Part shown: piece after piece, positions 1 through 12,073 of the stretch | How positions within the stretch are numbered: the first letter of the stretch is position 1 | Layout: every line of letters begins with the position of its first letter | NCBI RefSeq assembly: GCF_003852425.1 | Contig: NZ_QAJN01000003.1 | Span: 83,415-147,414, forward strand | Source of the DNA: Paucibacter sp. KBW04 | GTDB lineage: Bacteria; Pseudomonadota; Gammaproteobacteria; Burkholderiales; Burkholderiaceae_C | DNA length: 64,000 bases | Reading direction: 5' to 3' | The notes under the pieces: generated by a model | Told to the model about the DNA's origin: nothing | Databases searched by the model: none | What the model saw: the letters and a program-made list of their open reading frames with translations, nothing else | Translations under genes and position numbers: made by a program

Positions 1-3189
<3,189 letters not shown>

Positions 3190-3191
3190 GC

Positions 3192-3926
3192 ATGTCAGTC
3201 GAGATCCTTCAGCGTCGCCGCCTGCGACGCCGGCTCCTGACGCTGGCCCTTTGCCTTGTCCTGCTCGCCGCCCTCGCCCTGGCCTGGACCAGCACGCCGC
3301 TGCGCCAAAGCCTGAGCCCGGCTCTGCTGCTACCGCGCCTGCAGGCCCTGGGCCAAGCCACAGGTCCGGCCTGGACCGTGCTGGGCTTTGGCCTGGCGCT
3401 GTGCCTGGCCATCCCCCTGACCCTGCTGAGTCTGCTGGTGATCGCCGCCTTTGGCCCGCTAACGGGTTTCTTCTGCGCCATGGGCGGCGCCCTGCTGGGC
3501 GCCGGCCTCAGCCATGGCCTGGGTCAGCTGCTCGGCCATGAGGCTCTGTGCCGCATCGGCGGCCCGCGCATCAATCAGATCAGCCAGGGCCTGGGTCAGC
3601 GCGGCCTGCTGGCCGTCATTGCCCTGCGCCTGGTGCCCATCGCCCCTTTTGCCCTGGTCAATCTGGTCGCCGGTGCCACCCATATCCGCCTGTGGCAGAT
3701 GCTGCTGGGCACGGCCTTGGGCATGTTGCCCTCGACCCTGGTGATGGCCTTTTTTCTGGACGATTTGCTGCGAGCCCTGCAGCAGCCCGGCCCCGCCCTG
3801 TATGCCTTGCTCGGTCTGGCCGCGGGCCTGATTGCGCTGGCCGCTTACTTGGCAAGGCGCTGGGTAAGGCTGCTCAGGGCCAGCTCGCCTCACACCGGCG
3901 AATCGGAACGCCTGACTAACTCATAA
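3192..3926 (+). CDS. TVP38/TMEM64 (DedA-like, SNARE-associated) family membrane protein
   Basis: A 244-residue integral inner-membrane protein. A basic N-terminus rich in Arg is followed by several hydrophobic segments. The central part contains the family-typical stretch with FGPLTGFF, glycine-rich helices (GGALLGAGLSHGLG) and the conserved ALRLVPIAPFALVN segment. Proteins of this family are proposed lipid or small-solute transporters/scramblases; the substrate here cannot be read from sequence. It begins 2 bases after the NRPS stop, so it is probably co-transcribed and might help handle or export the peptide, but that is inference from position only. Its 3' end overlaps the convergent regulator gene by 37 bases. 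Confidence 0.85.
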   Translation: MSVEILQRRRLRRRLLTLALCLVLLAALALAWTSTPLRQSLSPALLLPRLQALGQATGPAWTVLGFGLALCLAIPLTLLSLLVIAAFGPLTGFFCAMGGALLGAGLSHGLGQLLGHEALCRIGGPRINQISQGLGQRGLLAVIALRLVPIAPFALVNLVAGATHIRLWQMLLGTALGMLPSTLVMAFFLDDLLRALQQPGPALYALLGLAAGLIALAAYLARRWVRLLRASSPHTGESERLTNS

Positions 3927-4537
3927 ACACAGCGGCGCCCATCCGCCAGCAGATGCTCGCTGCGCCGCACTTCCACCTGTGGACCCAGGCAGCGCTGAAA
4001 CAAGGCCAGCTCCGAGCGGCAAAAGCCCTGGCATTCACGTGCCGCCGCGCAGATGGGGCAATGGTCCTCGATCAAGAGCAAGACCTGACTCATGCCCCGG
4101 CCCTGAACTTCGACCCGGGCCATATAGCCTTCTTCCGTGCGCGCAGCCGCCAGGGCTTGGGCGCGAGCGAGCAGGCTGCGCTTGCCCGCCATGCGGGCCA
4201 GGTACTGGGCCTCGCAAGCCTGCTCACGCGCCGCGATCAGGCGATCCAGCGCCTCCTGGCCCAGCAGCTCCTGGGTATGGCGGATCAAGGCCAGGGTCAG
4301 ATCGGCATGGCGATCCGGGAAGCGTGCATGGCCGGCCTCGCTCAAGCGCCAGACCCGGGTGGGCCGCCCCACGCCACGGGCCTCGTCTTGGGCCTGCACC
4401 AGGCCTTGCTGGGCCAACTCCTGCAACTGCTTGTGCGCGCCCATGGGGGTGATGGCGCAAGCGGCGGCCAAGGTCGCGGCGGGCTGGGGGCCACGGCTTT
4501 TGAGCTCAAACAATAATTGCTCGGCGCGGCCCTTCAT
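3890..4537 (-). CDS. SufR-like winged-helix transcriptional regulator with Cys-rich C-terminus
   Basis: A 215-residue regulator. The N-terminal ~75 residues form a winged-helix DNA-binding domain (PMGAHKQLQELAQQGLV recognition region, then a GRPTRVWRLSEAG wing). The C-terminal half has Cys160, Cys163, Cys169, Cys173, Cys183 and Cys203. Cys160 and Cys173 are separated by 12 residues as in the SufR family, whose cysteines bind an Fe-S cluster. The chosen ATG overlaps the stop of the upstream MFS gene (ATGA), so the two form an operon; a longer frame upstream of this ATG merely shadows the MFS gene. Likely role: redox- or Fe-S-responsive control of the transporter. The cluster is inferred, not shown. 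Confidence 0.85.
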   Translation of the reverse strand: MKGRAEQLLFELKSRGPQPAATLAAACAITPMGAHKQLQELAQQGLVQAQDEARGVGRPTRVWRLSEAGHARFPDRHADLTLALIRHTQELLGQEALDRLIAAREQACEAQYLARMAGKRSLLARAQALAAARTEEGYMARVEVQGRGMSQVLLLIEDHCPICAAARECQGFCRSELALFQRCLGPQVEVRRSEHLLADGRRCVYELVRRSDSPV

Positions 4538-5766
4538 CTTGCAGCCTCCAGCCGCGCCAGGCGCAGCAGGGCCAGCGAAGCCAGCACACAGGTCAGGCCT
4601 CCTAAGCCCATGATCCAGCGGGTCGACAAGACCGCAATCGCGCCGCCTGCCAGGGCCACCATCACATTGGCCATGCAGAACACGGTGGACAGCAAGCCCA
4701 TCACCCGGCCTTGGCCGTAGGCCGCAAAGCGCTCCGACACCCAGGCCGGCAGCACCGCGTTGTAAAGCGCCAGCGGCACACCCAGCATCACGATGGCCAC
4801 CACGCCCTGGGCGCCCGGCAGCCAAGCCAGCAGGCTCAGGCCCAGGGCCGCACACAAGGCCAGCATGGCGGCCCGCCGCAGCGGCCGGGCACTGGCCTTA
4901 AGCTTGCCGGCCACCACGCTGGCCAGGGTCATGGCTGCACATTGGGCCGCCGTCACCCAGGCGATGCCGCGGCTGTCCAAACCCAGGTTCTCCCACATCC
5001 ACAGCGGTGCAAACTCGTACAAGGCATTGATGCCGGCCGTATAGGCCAGCTGCACCATGAAGAGCGCCAGCAAGGCCTTGTCCTTGGCCAGCAGGCCCAG
5101 AGCCTGCTGCGACCACAAGGCCTGCCAGGACCAGACCTGCTGCTCACCCGGCCGCTGGCCCGGCACCCACATCAGCAAAACCAGCAGGCAAGGCAGCATG
5201 GCCAGGCCGGCCAGCACGAAGGGCACGGGCTCACCCAGCGGCAGCGTCAGGCCGCCAACCAAGGGGCCCAGCAACCAACCCATATACAGACAGGCGTTGA
5301 GCCAGGCAAAGCCACGGGTGCGATCGATCTGCTCATGCATATCGGCGAGCAAGGCGCGGGCCACGGCCACATTGCTTTCGGTCAGGCCGGTGACGAAGCG
5401 GGCCAGCACGAAGAGCAGATAGGCCCGCTCACCCAGGGCCAGAGCCGTGGCCAGATAGCCCAGCAAGGTGGCGCTGAGCGTCACTGCCAGCACCGTGCGG
5501 CGACCGTAACGGTCCGACATGGGGCCGATGAACAAGCTGCCGATCAGAATGCCGAGGGGATTAGCCGCCAGGGCCACGCCCATCAGAAACTTGGGCTCCA
5601 GACCGGCAAAGTGGGTGAAGTCATCCACCGGGCCGCCGACAAAAATAGGTGCCAGGATGGGGTAAGGCATGGCGACGCCGGCCGTGCTCATCAAGGCCAT
5701 GGCGCAAATGGCCAGCAAAACCCAGGTCGGGTGTTTGACTTGCAAGGGAGTGGAACTGCCGACCAT
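4534..5766 (-). CDS. MFS family transporter
   Basis: A 410-residue inner-membrane secondary transporter with about 12 hydrophobic segments and the MFS signature between TM2 and TM3 (GPMSDRYGRRTVL). The ATG at 5766 is preferred over a start 13 codons upstream because an AGAAGG ribosome-binding site sits about 6 bases before it. The 3' end overlaps the start of the SufR-like regulator by 4 bases, suggesting a drug or metabolite exporter under that regulator. The substrate cannot be deduced. The upstream intergenic region to the divergent phosphatase (5767-5965) is AT-rich near 5815-5840, likely promoter territory. Confidence 0.88.
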   Translation of the reverse strand: MVGSSTPLQVKHPTWVLLAICAMALMSTAGVAMPYPILAPIFVGGPVDDFTHFAGLEPKFLMGVALAANPLGILIGSLFIGPMSDRYGRRTVLAVTLSATLLGYLATALALGERAYLLFVLARFVTGLTESNVAVARALLADMHEQIDRTRGFAWLNACLYMGWLLGPLVGGLTLPLGEPVPFVLAGLAMLPCLLVLLMWVPGQRPGEQQVWSWQALWSQQALGLLAKDKALLALFMVQLAYTAGINALYEFAPLWMWENLGLDSRGIAWVTAAQCAAMTLASVVAGKLKASARPLRRAAMLALCAALGLSLLAWLPGAQGVVAIVMLGVPLALYNAVLPAWVSERFAAYGQGRVMGLLSTVFCMANVMVALAGGAIAVLSTRWIMGLGGLTCVLASLALLRLARLEAAR

Positions 5767-5965
5767 CGAACGCCTTCTCTGTATTTCTGGCCGCCATCCT
5801 GCCACGGCCCTCTCAATAAATAAACATTTTGTTGATTAACAGCGGCAGCAGCAGGCCTTCTTGCGCCCCCAGGCTTCGGCCGCCCGCCTCCACACCGGGG
5901 CACAATGCGCGCGTATTTGCCCAGCAATTGCCTGGGCGAAGCCCGCAACACAGCTTTGACTTGCC

Positions 5966-6457
5966 ATGCCATTCCGTCCCTTGCCACTCCCCAATTCCAG
6001 CAGCCCAGCCGCCGCCAGCGGCCGCCTGTGGCTGCAGTCCATGCCGGGCCGGCTGGAGTCCTGGGGAGCGTTTCTGGATGAGGCGCGCCTGCGCCAGCTC
6101 AGTCTGGTTGTCTGCCTGAACCCGCTGGAGGAGGTGGCCCAGCTCTCCCCCAGCTATCACAAGGCGATTGCCGAGGGGCGCCTGCCCTTTCGCTGGCAGC
6201 ATCTGCCCATGCGTGACTTCGGCCTGGGCGCCGACCCACAAGCCTTTCGCCAGGGGGTGGAGCAGATCTGCCACAGCCTCAAGCTGGGCGACCAGGTCTT
6301 GCTGCATTGCGCCGCCGGCATCGGCCGCACCGGCACGGTGGCGGCCTGTGTCCTGAAGTCCCTGGGCCTGGAACGCGAGGAGGCATTGCGCGCGGTGCGG
6401 GCGGCGGGTGCCAATCCGCAATCCGCCCTGCAATCGGGCTGGGTGGACCAGTTCTGA
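5966..6457 (+). CDS. Dual-specificity/tyrosine phosphatase-like protein
   Basis: A 163-residue cysteine-dependent phosphatase of the dual-specificity superfamily. The P-loop HCAAGIGRTGT places the nucleophile at Cys115 and the phosphate-binding Arg at 121 (CX5R). Asp84 in MRDFGLG is the probable general acid. It is cytoplasmic, with no signal peptide. It starts a plus-strand run with short spacing to the pseudouridine synthase gene (9 bases), so co-transcription is likely. The substrate (protein, nucleotide or phosphoinositide-like) cannot be determined. Confidence 0.85.
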   Translation: MPFRPLPLPNSSSPAAASGRLWLQSMPGRLESWGAFLDEARLRQLSLVVCLNPLEEVAQLSPSYHKAIAEGRLPFRWQHLPMRDFGLGADPQAFRQGVEQICHSLKLGDQVLLHCAAGIGRTGTVAACVLKSLGLEREEALRAVRAAGANPQSALQSGWVDQF

Positions 6458-6466
6458 CACTCAGCA

Positions 6467-7102
6467 ATGCAGGCCTTGCCGCCCCTTTTCATCAACGATG
6501 AACTGCTGCTGATCAACAAGCCCGCCGGCTTGCTGTCGGTGCCCGGCCGCGGGCTGGACAAGCAGGACTGCGCCATTCACCGGGTGCAGCTGCAGCACCC
6601 CGAGGCCTTGATCGTGCACCGCCTGGACCAAGCCACCTCAGGCCTGCTTTTGCTGGCCCGCGGCCCAGATGCGCAACGCGAGCTGAGCCTCGCCTTTGCC
6701 GAGCGGCGGGTGCACAAACGCTATGAGGCCCTGCTGCAAGGGCATTTGCAGAGGGGCACCGACTGGCAAACAGTGGATCTGCCCCTGCTGACCGACTGGC
6801 CCAACCGCCCGCGGCAAAAGATTGATCACGCAAATGGCAAGCCCTCGCAGACTCGCTACCGCCTACTTGGCTTTGAGGGGCCCAACAGCCGCGTGCTGCT
6901 GGAACCCCTGACCGGCCGCACCCACCAGCTGCGCGTGCATATGCTGGCCCTGGGTCACCCCATCGTGGGCGACACGCTCTACAGCAGCCCGCAAGACCAG
7001 CCCCCGGCCGCCGCAGTGCCGGGCCTGCGCATGTGCTTGCATGCCCGCAGCCTGTATCTGCCCGAATGGGGGCTGCAGATTGATTGCCCACCGGAGTTTT
7101 GA
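6467..7102 (+). CDS. RluA-family RNA pseudouridine synthase
   Basis: A 211-residue enzyme that converts specific uridines in rRNA or tRNA to pseudouridine. The catalytic motif HRLDQATSG gives Asp54, followed by the family's RRVHKRYEAL segment and the GRTHQLRVHMLALGHPIVGD block near the C-terminus. It lacks the S4 domain of RluC/RluD and starts directly with the catalytic fold (LFINDELLLINKPAGLL), as in RluA/TruC-like members. Target specificity cannot be assigned. It lies between the phosphatase and DUF938 genes, 3 bases from the latter, in one probable transcription unit. Confidence 0.9.
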   Translation: MQALPPLFINDELLLINKPAGLLSVPGRGLDKQDCAIHRVQLQHPEALIVHRLDQATSGLLLLARGPDAQRELSLAFAERRVHKRYEALLQGHLQRGTDWQTVDLPLLTDWPNRPRQKIDHANGKPSQTRYRLLGFEGPNSRVLLEPLTGRTHQLRVHMLALGHPIVGDTLYSSPQDQPPAAAVPGLRMCLHARSLYLPEWGLQIDCPPEF

Positions 7103-7105
7103 ACC

Positions 7106-7738
7106 ATGTCAGCCACCCAACCCACCCACCCAGCGGCGCGCTACTCACCGGCCTCCGAACGCAATAAGCAGCCGATCGGCGAGGCCTTGCTGGGCCTGCT
7201 GCCGCCGCAAGGTATTGCACTCGAGATTGCCAGCGGCAGCGGCCAGCATGTGACGCATTTCGCCGCGCTGCTGCCGGGCTGGCAATGGCTGGCCTCGGAC
7301 CCCGATGCCAGCGCCCTGGCCTCCATCCCCCACTGGTGGCCCCAGGGTCCCGCCCCGCTGCAGCTGGACGTTAGCCAAAACCCCTGGCCCCTGCCCGCCA
7401 GCCACAGCCAGCTGGATGCGATCTTCTGCGCCAATATGCTGCATATCTCGGGCGCCGACAGCGCGCGCAGCCTGCTGCGGGGCGCGGCCCAGCATTTACG
7501 CGCACAAGGCCAGCTGATCGTCTACGGCCCCTTCATCGTCGAGGGCCTGCCCACCGCAGCAAGCAACCTCGCTTTTGATGCCGATCTGCGTGCGCGCAAC
7601 CCGGCCTGGGGCCTGCGCCATCTGAGCGATATTGAAGCGATCGCCGCCGAGCAAGGTCTGCATCTTGCGCAACGCCTAAACATGCCCGCCAACAATTTGC
7701 TGCTGGTGTTCCAAGCCCAGCACACACCAGGAGCCTGA
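7106..7738 (+). CDS. DUF938 family SAM-dependent methyltransferase-like protein
   Basis: A 210-residue class I methyltransferase fold. The N-terminal RYSPASERNKQPI segment is the DUF938 hallmark, followed by the SAM-binding stretch ALEIASGSGQHVTHFA and an acidic residue after the second strand (ASDPDASAL). The family is widespread in proteobacteria without an established substrate. It is packed 3 bases after the pseudouridine synthase gene and 2 bases before the SDR gene, so it belongs to the same run. Confidence 0.88.
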   Translation: MSATQPTHPAARYSPASERNKQPIGEALLGLLPPQGIALEIASGSGQHVTHFAALLPGWQWLASDPDASALASIPHWWPQGPAPLQLDVSQNPWPLPASHSQLDAIFCANMLHISGADSARSLLRGAAQHLRAQGQLIVYGPFIVEGLPTAASNLAFDADLRARNPAWGLRHLSDIEAIAAEQGLHLAQRLNMPANNLLLVFQAQHTPGA

Positions 7739-7740
7739 AC

Positions 7741-8508
7741 ATGACGCAACAAGCCCAAAAACTCTTCATCATCACCGGCGCCTCGCGCGGCATGGGCGAG
7801 GCCATCGCGCGCCAGCTGCTGCGGCCTGAGCATCTGGTGATCGGCATCTCGCGCAAGCGCAGCACCGGGCTAGCCTCAGCTGCCCTTGCCCTCGCTGCCG
7901 GACTGGAGCAATGGGAAATGGACTTGGCCGAACCTCTGGCCGCGGCCCAGGCCCTGCAGCAATGGCTGGAGGCCCAGCCCAAACACCGCTTCAGCCAAGC
8001 CACCTTGATCAATAACGCCGGCGTGGTCGCCACGCCTGGCCCGGTGGACGAAGCCTCCCTGATCGAACTCTCCAATGCCTTGCGCGTGGGCCTAGAAGCC
8101 TGCCTCTTGCTGAGTAGCGTGTTCTTGCGCGGCACGGCAAGCCTGGGGCGTGAGCGACGGGTGTTGAACATCTCCTCGGGCCTGGGCCGTCGCGCCATGG
8201 CGGGTGCCGCCGCCTACTGCGCGGCCAAGGCCGGCATGGACAATCTCTCCCGCGCCATGGCCTTGGACGAAGCCGCCAAACCGGACGGCGCTGCCATCGT
8301 GTCCCTCGCCCCCGGCATCATCGACACAGACATGCAGGTCCAACTGCGCAGCGGCGACCCGGCCAAGTTCCCCGATCAGGCGGTGTTCGCCAATTTCAAG
8401 AGCGCCGGCCAGCTCAGCAGCCCTGAGGACGCGGCGGCCAAGGTGCTCAAATTCCTGGCCAGACCCGATTTCGGCAACGCCGTCCTGGGCGATGTGCGGG
8501 ATGCTTGA
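7741..8508 (+). CDS. SDR family NAD(P)-dependent oxidoreductase
   Basis: A 255-residue short-chain dehydrogenase/reductase. The Rossmann cofactor motif ITGASRGMGEA lies near residues 12-22, NNAG follows in the middle, and the catalytic Tyr159-x3-Lys163 sits in YCAAK with a preceding ISSG serine. The basic residues after the glycine loop (SRKRS) favour NADPH. The overall pattern resembles sepiapterin reductase/benzil reductase-like SDRs; the physiological substrate is unknown. Last gene of the tight phosphatase-to-SDR cluster. Confidence 0.88.
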   Translation: MTQQAQKLFIITGASRGMGEAIARQLLRPEHLVIGISRKRSTGLASAALALAAGLEQWEMDLAEPLAAAQALQQWLEAQPKHRFSQATLINNAGVVATPGPVDEASLIELSNALRVGLEACLLLSSVFLRGTASLGRERRVLNISSGLGRRAMAGAAAYCAAKAGMDNLSRAMALDEAAKPDGAAIVSLAPGIIDTDMQVQLRSGDPAKFPDQAVFANFKSAGQLSSPEDAAAKVLKFLARPDFGNAVLGDVRDA

Positions 8509-8634
8509 GACGAGAGTGCTTGTGCGGGGCGATAGCCGAACGACCCCGACTTGAAATCGCTTACCCTGGCCCCACTTTTGCACCAAGGCCAGCATTGGCC
8601 GTGTTCAGGCCCTTGCGGCGACCAGGAGATGTTT

Positions 8635-9594
8635 GTGAAACGTATTGTTCTGTCAGCTTTGATTGCCGTTTGCGCACTGGGCGTCGCCTCATTTGACGCC
8701 CACGCCAAGCGCCTGGGCGGCGGTGGATCCTCCGGCATGAAGCGGGCGACTCCGACTCAGCCGCATGACGCCAGCAAAGGCGCGCCCGCCCAGCAAGCTG
8801 CCCCCCAACAAGCCGCACCTGCCGCACCCATGGCCACCCCGCCCGCTGCCGCACCCAAGCGCAACTGGATGGGCCCCATCGCCGGCCTGGCCGCCGGCCT
8901 AGGTATAGCAGCCCTGTTCAGCCACTTTGGCATGGGCGGCGCCCTGGCCAATATCATGACCATGCTCTTGATCGGCTTCGCCGCCTTCATGCTGATTGGC
9001 TTCCTGATGCGCCGTTTTGCCGCCAACAAGGGCAAATCCCAGGGCATACACTCGGGCCCGCAGTTCGCCGGCGCGGGTGCGCCCTTCCCGGCCAGCACGC
9101 CGACGCCCACGCCCACTCAGGCCCAGCCCGTGGCAGCGCCCAGCATGAATCTGTTCAACAGCCTGTCGCCTAGCGCCGCCGCAACGCCACTGGCCGCTGG
9201 CAATAGCCCGGCCGCGCCGCTCAACGATGGTTTTGACACAGCCGGCTTTGAGCAACTGGCCAAGCGCGTCTTCATCCGCCTGCAAGCCGCCAACGATGCG
9301 GGTGACCAGAACGATTTGCGCCGCTTCACGACGCCCGAAATGTTCGGTGTGGTGCAGCAAGAAGTGCTCGATCGCAAGGGCGCCGCACAACGCACCGATG
9401 TCTTGCAGCTGGACGCGCAAATCGTCGAGCGCGCTCAAGAAAACGGCCAGCAAATCGTCAGCGTGCGCTTCTGGGGCCTGATCCGCGAGCAGAGCGAGGC
9501 TGCGGCCGAAAACTTCGACGAGGTCTGGCACCTGGTGCGCCCGCTGGACGAAAGCCGCGAGTGGGCGATTGCCGGCATTCAGGCCCGCAACTAA
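8635..9594 (+). CDS. Tim44-like domain protein with signal peptide
   Basis: A 319-residue exported or membrane-anchored protein. The GTG at 8635 is preferred: an AGGAG at 8624-8628 lies six bases before it, whereas the in-frame ATG at 8629 directly touches the AGGAG. The N-terminus is a signal peptide (VKRIVLSALIAV... ending near AHA), followed by an Ala/Pro/Gln-rich linker, two hydrophobic segments (GLAAGLGIAALF and a longer ANIMTMLLIGFAAFMLIGF), another low-complexity linker and a C-terminal Tim44-like domain (about the last 130 residues, with FEQLAKRVFIRLQAAND and a WHLVRP ending). Tim44-like bacterial proteins are poorly characterised. A strong terminator follows. Confidence 0.85.
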   Translation: MKRIVLSALIAVCALGVASFDAHAKRLGGGGSSGMKRATPTQPHDASKGAPAQQAAPQQAAPAAPMATPPAAAPKRNWMGPIAGLAAGLGIAALFSHFGMGGALANIMTMLLIGFAAFMLIGFLMRRFAANKGKSQGIHSGPQFAGAGAPFPASTPTPTPTQAQPVAAPSMNLFNSLSPSAAATPLAAGNSPAAPLNDGFDTAGFEQLAKRVFIRLQAANDAGDQNDLRRFTTPEMFGVVQQEVLDRKGAAQRTDVLQLDAQIVERAQENGQQIVSVRFWGLIREQSEAAAENFDEVWHLVRPLDESREWAIAGIQARN

Positions 9595-9610
9595 ACCCAA
9601 GCGCAAAAGC

Positions 9611-9637
9611 AAAGGCCCGCAAAGCGGGCCTTTTTTT
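9611..9637. terminator. Intrinsic terminator after the Tim44-like gene
   Basis: A perfect 10-bp stem (9611-9620 with 9624-9633), AAA loop and a T-run on the plus strand. It lies between convergent genes; the reverse strand also has a weaker T-rich tail, so it may serve the EF-hand gene as well. Confidence 0.9.
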
Positions 9638-9667
9638 GTTTGGGCGAAGAGAAAGATGTGGTCGTCG

Positions 9668-10093
9668 TCAGACGCTGCGGCCGGAGCGGGCCACCGCTTC
9701 ATAGGCTTTCACATCGGCCATGGCGCTGCGAGCGGGCGGTTGATCGCCATCACGCTCCGGCTTGGGGATGGTGGGGTGGGCGAAATCATAGGCCCGTGCC
9801 TCCAGCACGCTGACACGACCATCCTGATTGGCGTCGGCATCTGCATACTTCTTGACGGTCGTCGGGGCGGCACTGGTCTTGCTGCTGGCATTGCTGACGC
9901 TGGCGTGCTCAGACAGGCGCACAGCCTCCGAGGAAATCTGCACCACGGCGGAGTTGCTGTCACTATTGCTTGCCGCTGCAGGCAGGGCAGTACCTGCGCT
10001 GGCATCGCGCTTTTTGCTGAGATCCTCGGCCGTGGGGCGCAATGCCGCAAGGCCGGGGTCGGGAACTGATGGGGACGTCACTGATGAAATCAT
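9668..10093 (-). CDS. Small EF-hand calcium-binding domain protein
   Basis: A 141-residue Ser/Ala-rich protein with a single canonical EF-hand loop at residues 87-98: Asp87, Asn89, Asp91, Gly92, Ser95 and Glu98 occupy the calcium-coordinating positions. It has no obvious signal peptide; the N-terminal part is low complexity and probably disordered. The start is supported by a GGAGG ribosome-binding site 7 bases upstream. The role is unknown; calcium binding is inferred from the loop. The 196 bases upstream (10094-10289) hold no gene I can see. Confidence 0.75.
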   Translation of the reverse strand: MISSVTSPSVPDPGLAALRPTAEDLSKKRDASAGTALPAAASNSDSNSAVVQISSEAVRLSEHASVSNASSKTSAAPTTVKKYADADANQDGRVSVLEARAYDFAHPTIPKPERDGDQPPARSAMADVKAYEAVARSGRSV

Positions 10094-10289
10094 GGCAAAC
10101 CTCCGCGAGGAAGACTTTGCAAGGCCGACTCAAGGCAAGCGCTGATGGTCGGCAGAGCAGACCCAGAGGTCGGATTGAGAGGGTTCTAACTCTGCTATCG
10201 ACCGAAACATCGCTAACTTTAGCCCTTAGCGTTCAGGAATGCCAAAGTCTGTGGCCTGTACGCGCCAGCGGCCGGCCTTGCCCCGCGTC

Positions 10290-11279
10290 CTAACCCAGCA
10301 AATTGGCCAGAGTCAGCAGGGCCAGCAAGAGCATCCAAAGCACCACGGAGCGCCAAATCAGGCCCACCACGCTTTGCAAATGCCCCAACTGAGGGGCTTG
10401 CCCGGGTGTCGAGCCGTCGGCGCCCGTGGCGTCCGCGTCGACGCCGGAATTGAAGGTCTTGCTACGATCGGGCGTCACTCCAGGCGCCGCCACCCCACCG
10501 AGTTGCAGGCCCAGGGCCCCGGCGGCCGAAGCCAGAATGATCCCCTCATTGGGATGCAGCCAGAGCTTGGCGTCGCGCCGCCAGCCATTCACCGCCTCCT
10601 CGAAATTGCCCACGATGGTGAAGCCGGTGGCGGTCAGGCGGGCGGGCAGATAGTCGATCCAGCCAAACAGACGGCGCGAGAGCTGCATCAAGCGCTCATT
10701 GGTCGGCGCGTCCAGCGTGCGGCTTTTGAAGGACCAGTAGCGGCTGGCGAACTCGGCCATACGGTAGAGCACGGCACCGGCCGGCCCCAGGCCCAGGGTC
10801 GACAAGACGATAAACCAGAAAAACACCCCAAACACATGGCGGTGGGCAGCCAGCAAGGAGTGCTCGATGGCATGGCGAACCAACTCGGTCCGGGGCAGCT
10901 CGCTGGCATCCAGATGGCGCCATTCGGACAAGAGGCGGCGTGCCTCCAAATCGTCACCCCGCTCCAAGGCGTCACGGATATCGGTGAAATAGTGGCTGAA
11001 CTGGCGGAAGCCCAGGGTCAGATAGAGCACGGCCACATCCAGGATCAAGGCCAAGATGAGGCTGAAATGGCGCACGCTCAAATAGATCAGCGCCGTCAGC
11101 AAGGCTGGGCCCAAGACGGTGATGGCCCAAACGACGGTGGAGTGATGTTCCCGTCCGGCGTCGAAGTTACGACCGACCCAGCGGACCCAGCTGATCACAC
11201 TGCGATGGATGCCATTGCCATGGCGAAGAGGTTTCAGCTGTTCACACAGCAAGGCCAAAAGGACCGCGAAGAAGTTCAT
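10290..11279 (-). CDS. CobD/CbiB-like membrane protein
   Basis: A 329-residue multi-pass inner-membrane protein. The N-terminus (MNFFAVLLALLCEQLKPL) and segments such as YLTLGFRQFSHYFTDIRDALERGD, RHAIEHSLLAAHRHVFGVFFWF and RLFGWIDYLPARLTATGF match the CobD/CbiB family, whose cobalamin members attach the aminopropanol side chain. No other cobalamin gene is nearby, and betaproteobacteria carry such divergent paralogues beside Nudix genes, so a cobalamin role is not claimed. The ATG at 11279 avoids overlap with the Nudix gene 28 bases upstream. Confidence 0.85.
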   Translation of the reverse strand: MNFFAVLLALLCEQLKPLRHGNGIHRSVISWVRWVGRNFDAGREHHSTVVWAITVLGPALLTALIYLSVRHFSLILALILDVAVLYLTLGFRQFSHYFTDIRDALERGDDLEARRLLSEWRHLDASELPRTELVRHAIEHSLLAAHRHVFGVFFWFIVLSTLGLGPAGAVLYRMAEFASRYWSFKSRTLDAPTNERLMQLSRRLFGWIDYLPARLTATGFTIVGNFEEAVNGWRRDAKLWLHPNEGIILASAAGALGLQLGGVAAPGVTPDRSKTFNSGVDADATGADGSTPGQAPQLGHLQSVVGLIWRSVVLWMLLLALLTLANLLG

Positions 11280-11307
11280 GGCCGGAGATGATAGCGGGCG
11301 CTGCGAC

Positions 11308-12027
11308 TCACGCCGAAAGGAAGCGGTAGAAGTTGCGCAACATCGCGGCCGTCGCGCCCCAAATAAAGTACTCCTGCGCCTGCGATTGACCCAGCGCTTG
11401 GCCCTGCGCAAGCGCTGTGGGCGGCGTCCAAGGCATGGAAAGAAATTGGCGCTCTCCGCCCTCGAAGACAAAGCGATGGCGTTGGTGATGAGCCGGATCC
11501 ATCAGAAAGGCCAAGGGCACTTCAAAGGCTTCGGCGACCTCGAAAGCATCCAACTGAAGTTCAAAACCGGGCCTCACCAGGGCGACGACCGGCGTGACCT
11601 GAAACGAGGTCACGGTGGCGTAGACCGGCAGCCGGCCAATCAGCTCGATGTGTGCAGGCCCCAGGCCGATTTCTTCCGCCGTTTCGCGCAGGGCCGCCAC
11701 TTCCACCGAGCCATCTTCAGGCTCCACCCGCCCACCGGGAAAGCTGATCTGCCCGGCATGCGAGCGCAGATGATCGGTGCGGCGGGTCAGCAAGAGTTGC
11801 AAGCCTTGTTCGCGCATCACCAGAGGCATCAGCACGGCTGCATCGGCCGGTGCTCGATCGCTGAAACGGCCGCCATCGCCTTGAAACTCGGGCGTCCAGA
11901 TGGGCGGCGCCGCGAAGCGCGCACGCAAGGCCTCGGGTGTCAGCGCTTGCGCGGGCACGGCGGGCAGATGCGCATCCCGGCCCTGCACGGGCACGAGCTT
12001 GGGATCCAGAATGGGGGCTCGGGACAT
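11308..12027 (-). CDS. NUDIX hydrolase, CoA pyrophosphatase (NudL) type
   Basis: A 239-residue hydrolase expected to cleave coenzyme A or acyl-CoA to 4'-phosphopantetheine and 3',5'-ADP. The CoA-type signature LLLTRRTDHLRSHAGQISF runs directly into the Nudix box at about residues 98-122 (GGRVEPED...ALRETAEEIGL), whose Glu118 and Glu119 are metal ligands. The start at 12027 leaves an N-terminal extension of about 60 residues. It lies 28 bases upstream of the CbiB-like gene on the same strand. Confidence 0.9.
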   Translation of the reverse strand: MSRAPILDPKLVPVQGRDAHLPAVPAQALTPEALRARFAAPPIWTPEFQGDGGRFSDRAPADAAVLMPLVMREQGLQLLLTRRTDHLRSHAGQISFPGGRVEPEDGSVEVAALRETAEEIGLGPAHIELIGRLPVYATVTSFQVTPVVALVRPGFELQLDAFEVAEAFEVPLAFLMDPAHHQRHRFVFEGGERQFLSMPWTPPTALAQGQALGQSQAQEYFIWGATAAMLRNFYRFLSA

Positions 12028-12073
12028 GGGTAGAGGCTCGGTTTACTACACAGCACGCAAGGCTTGAGGAATG

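Noticed and set aside
10290..11279. Assignment of the CbiB-like gene to cobalamin synthesis
   Set aside because: No other cobalamin gene is nearby and the protein is a divergent paralogue, so only the family name is given.
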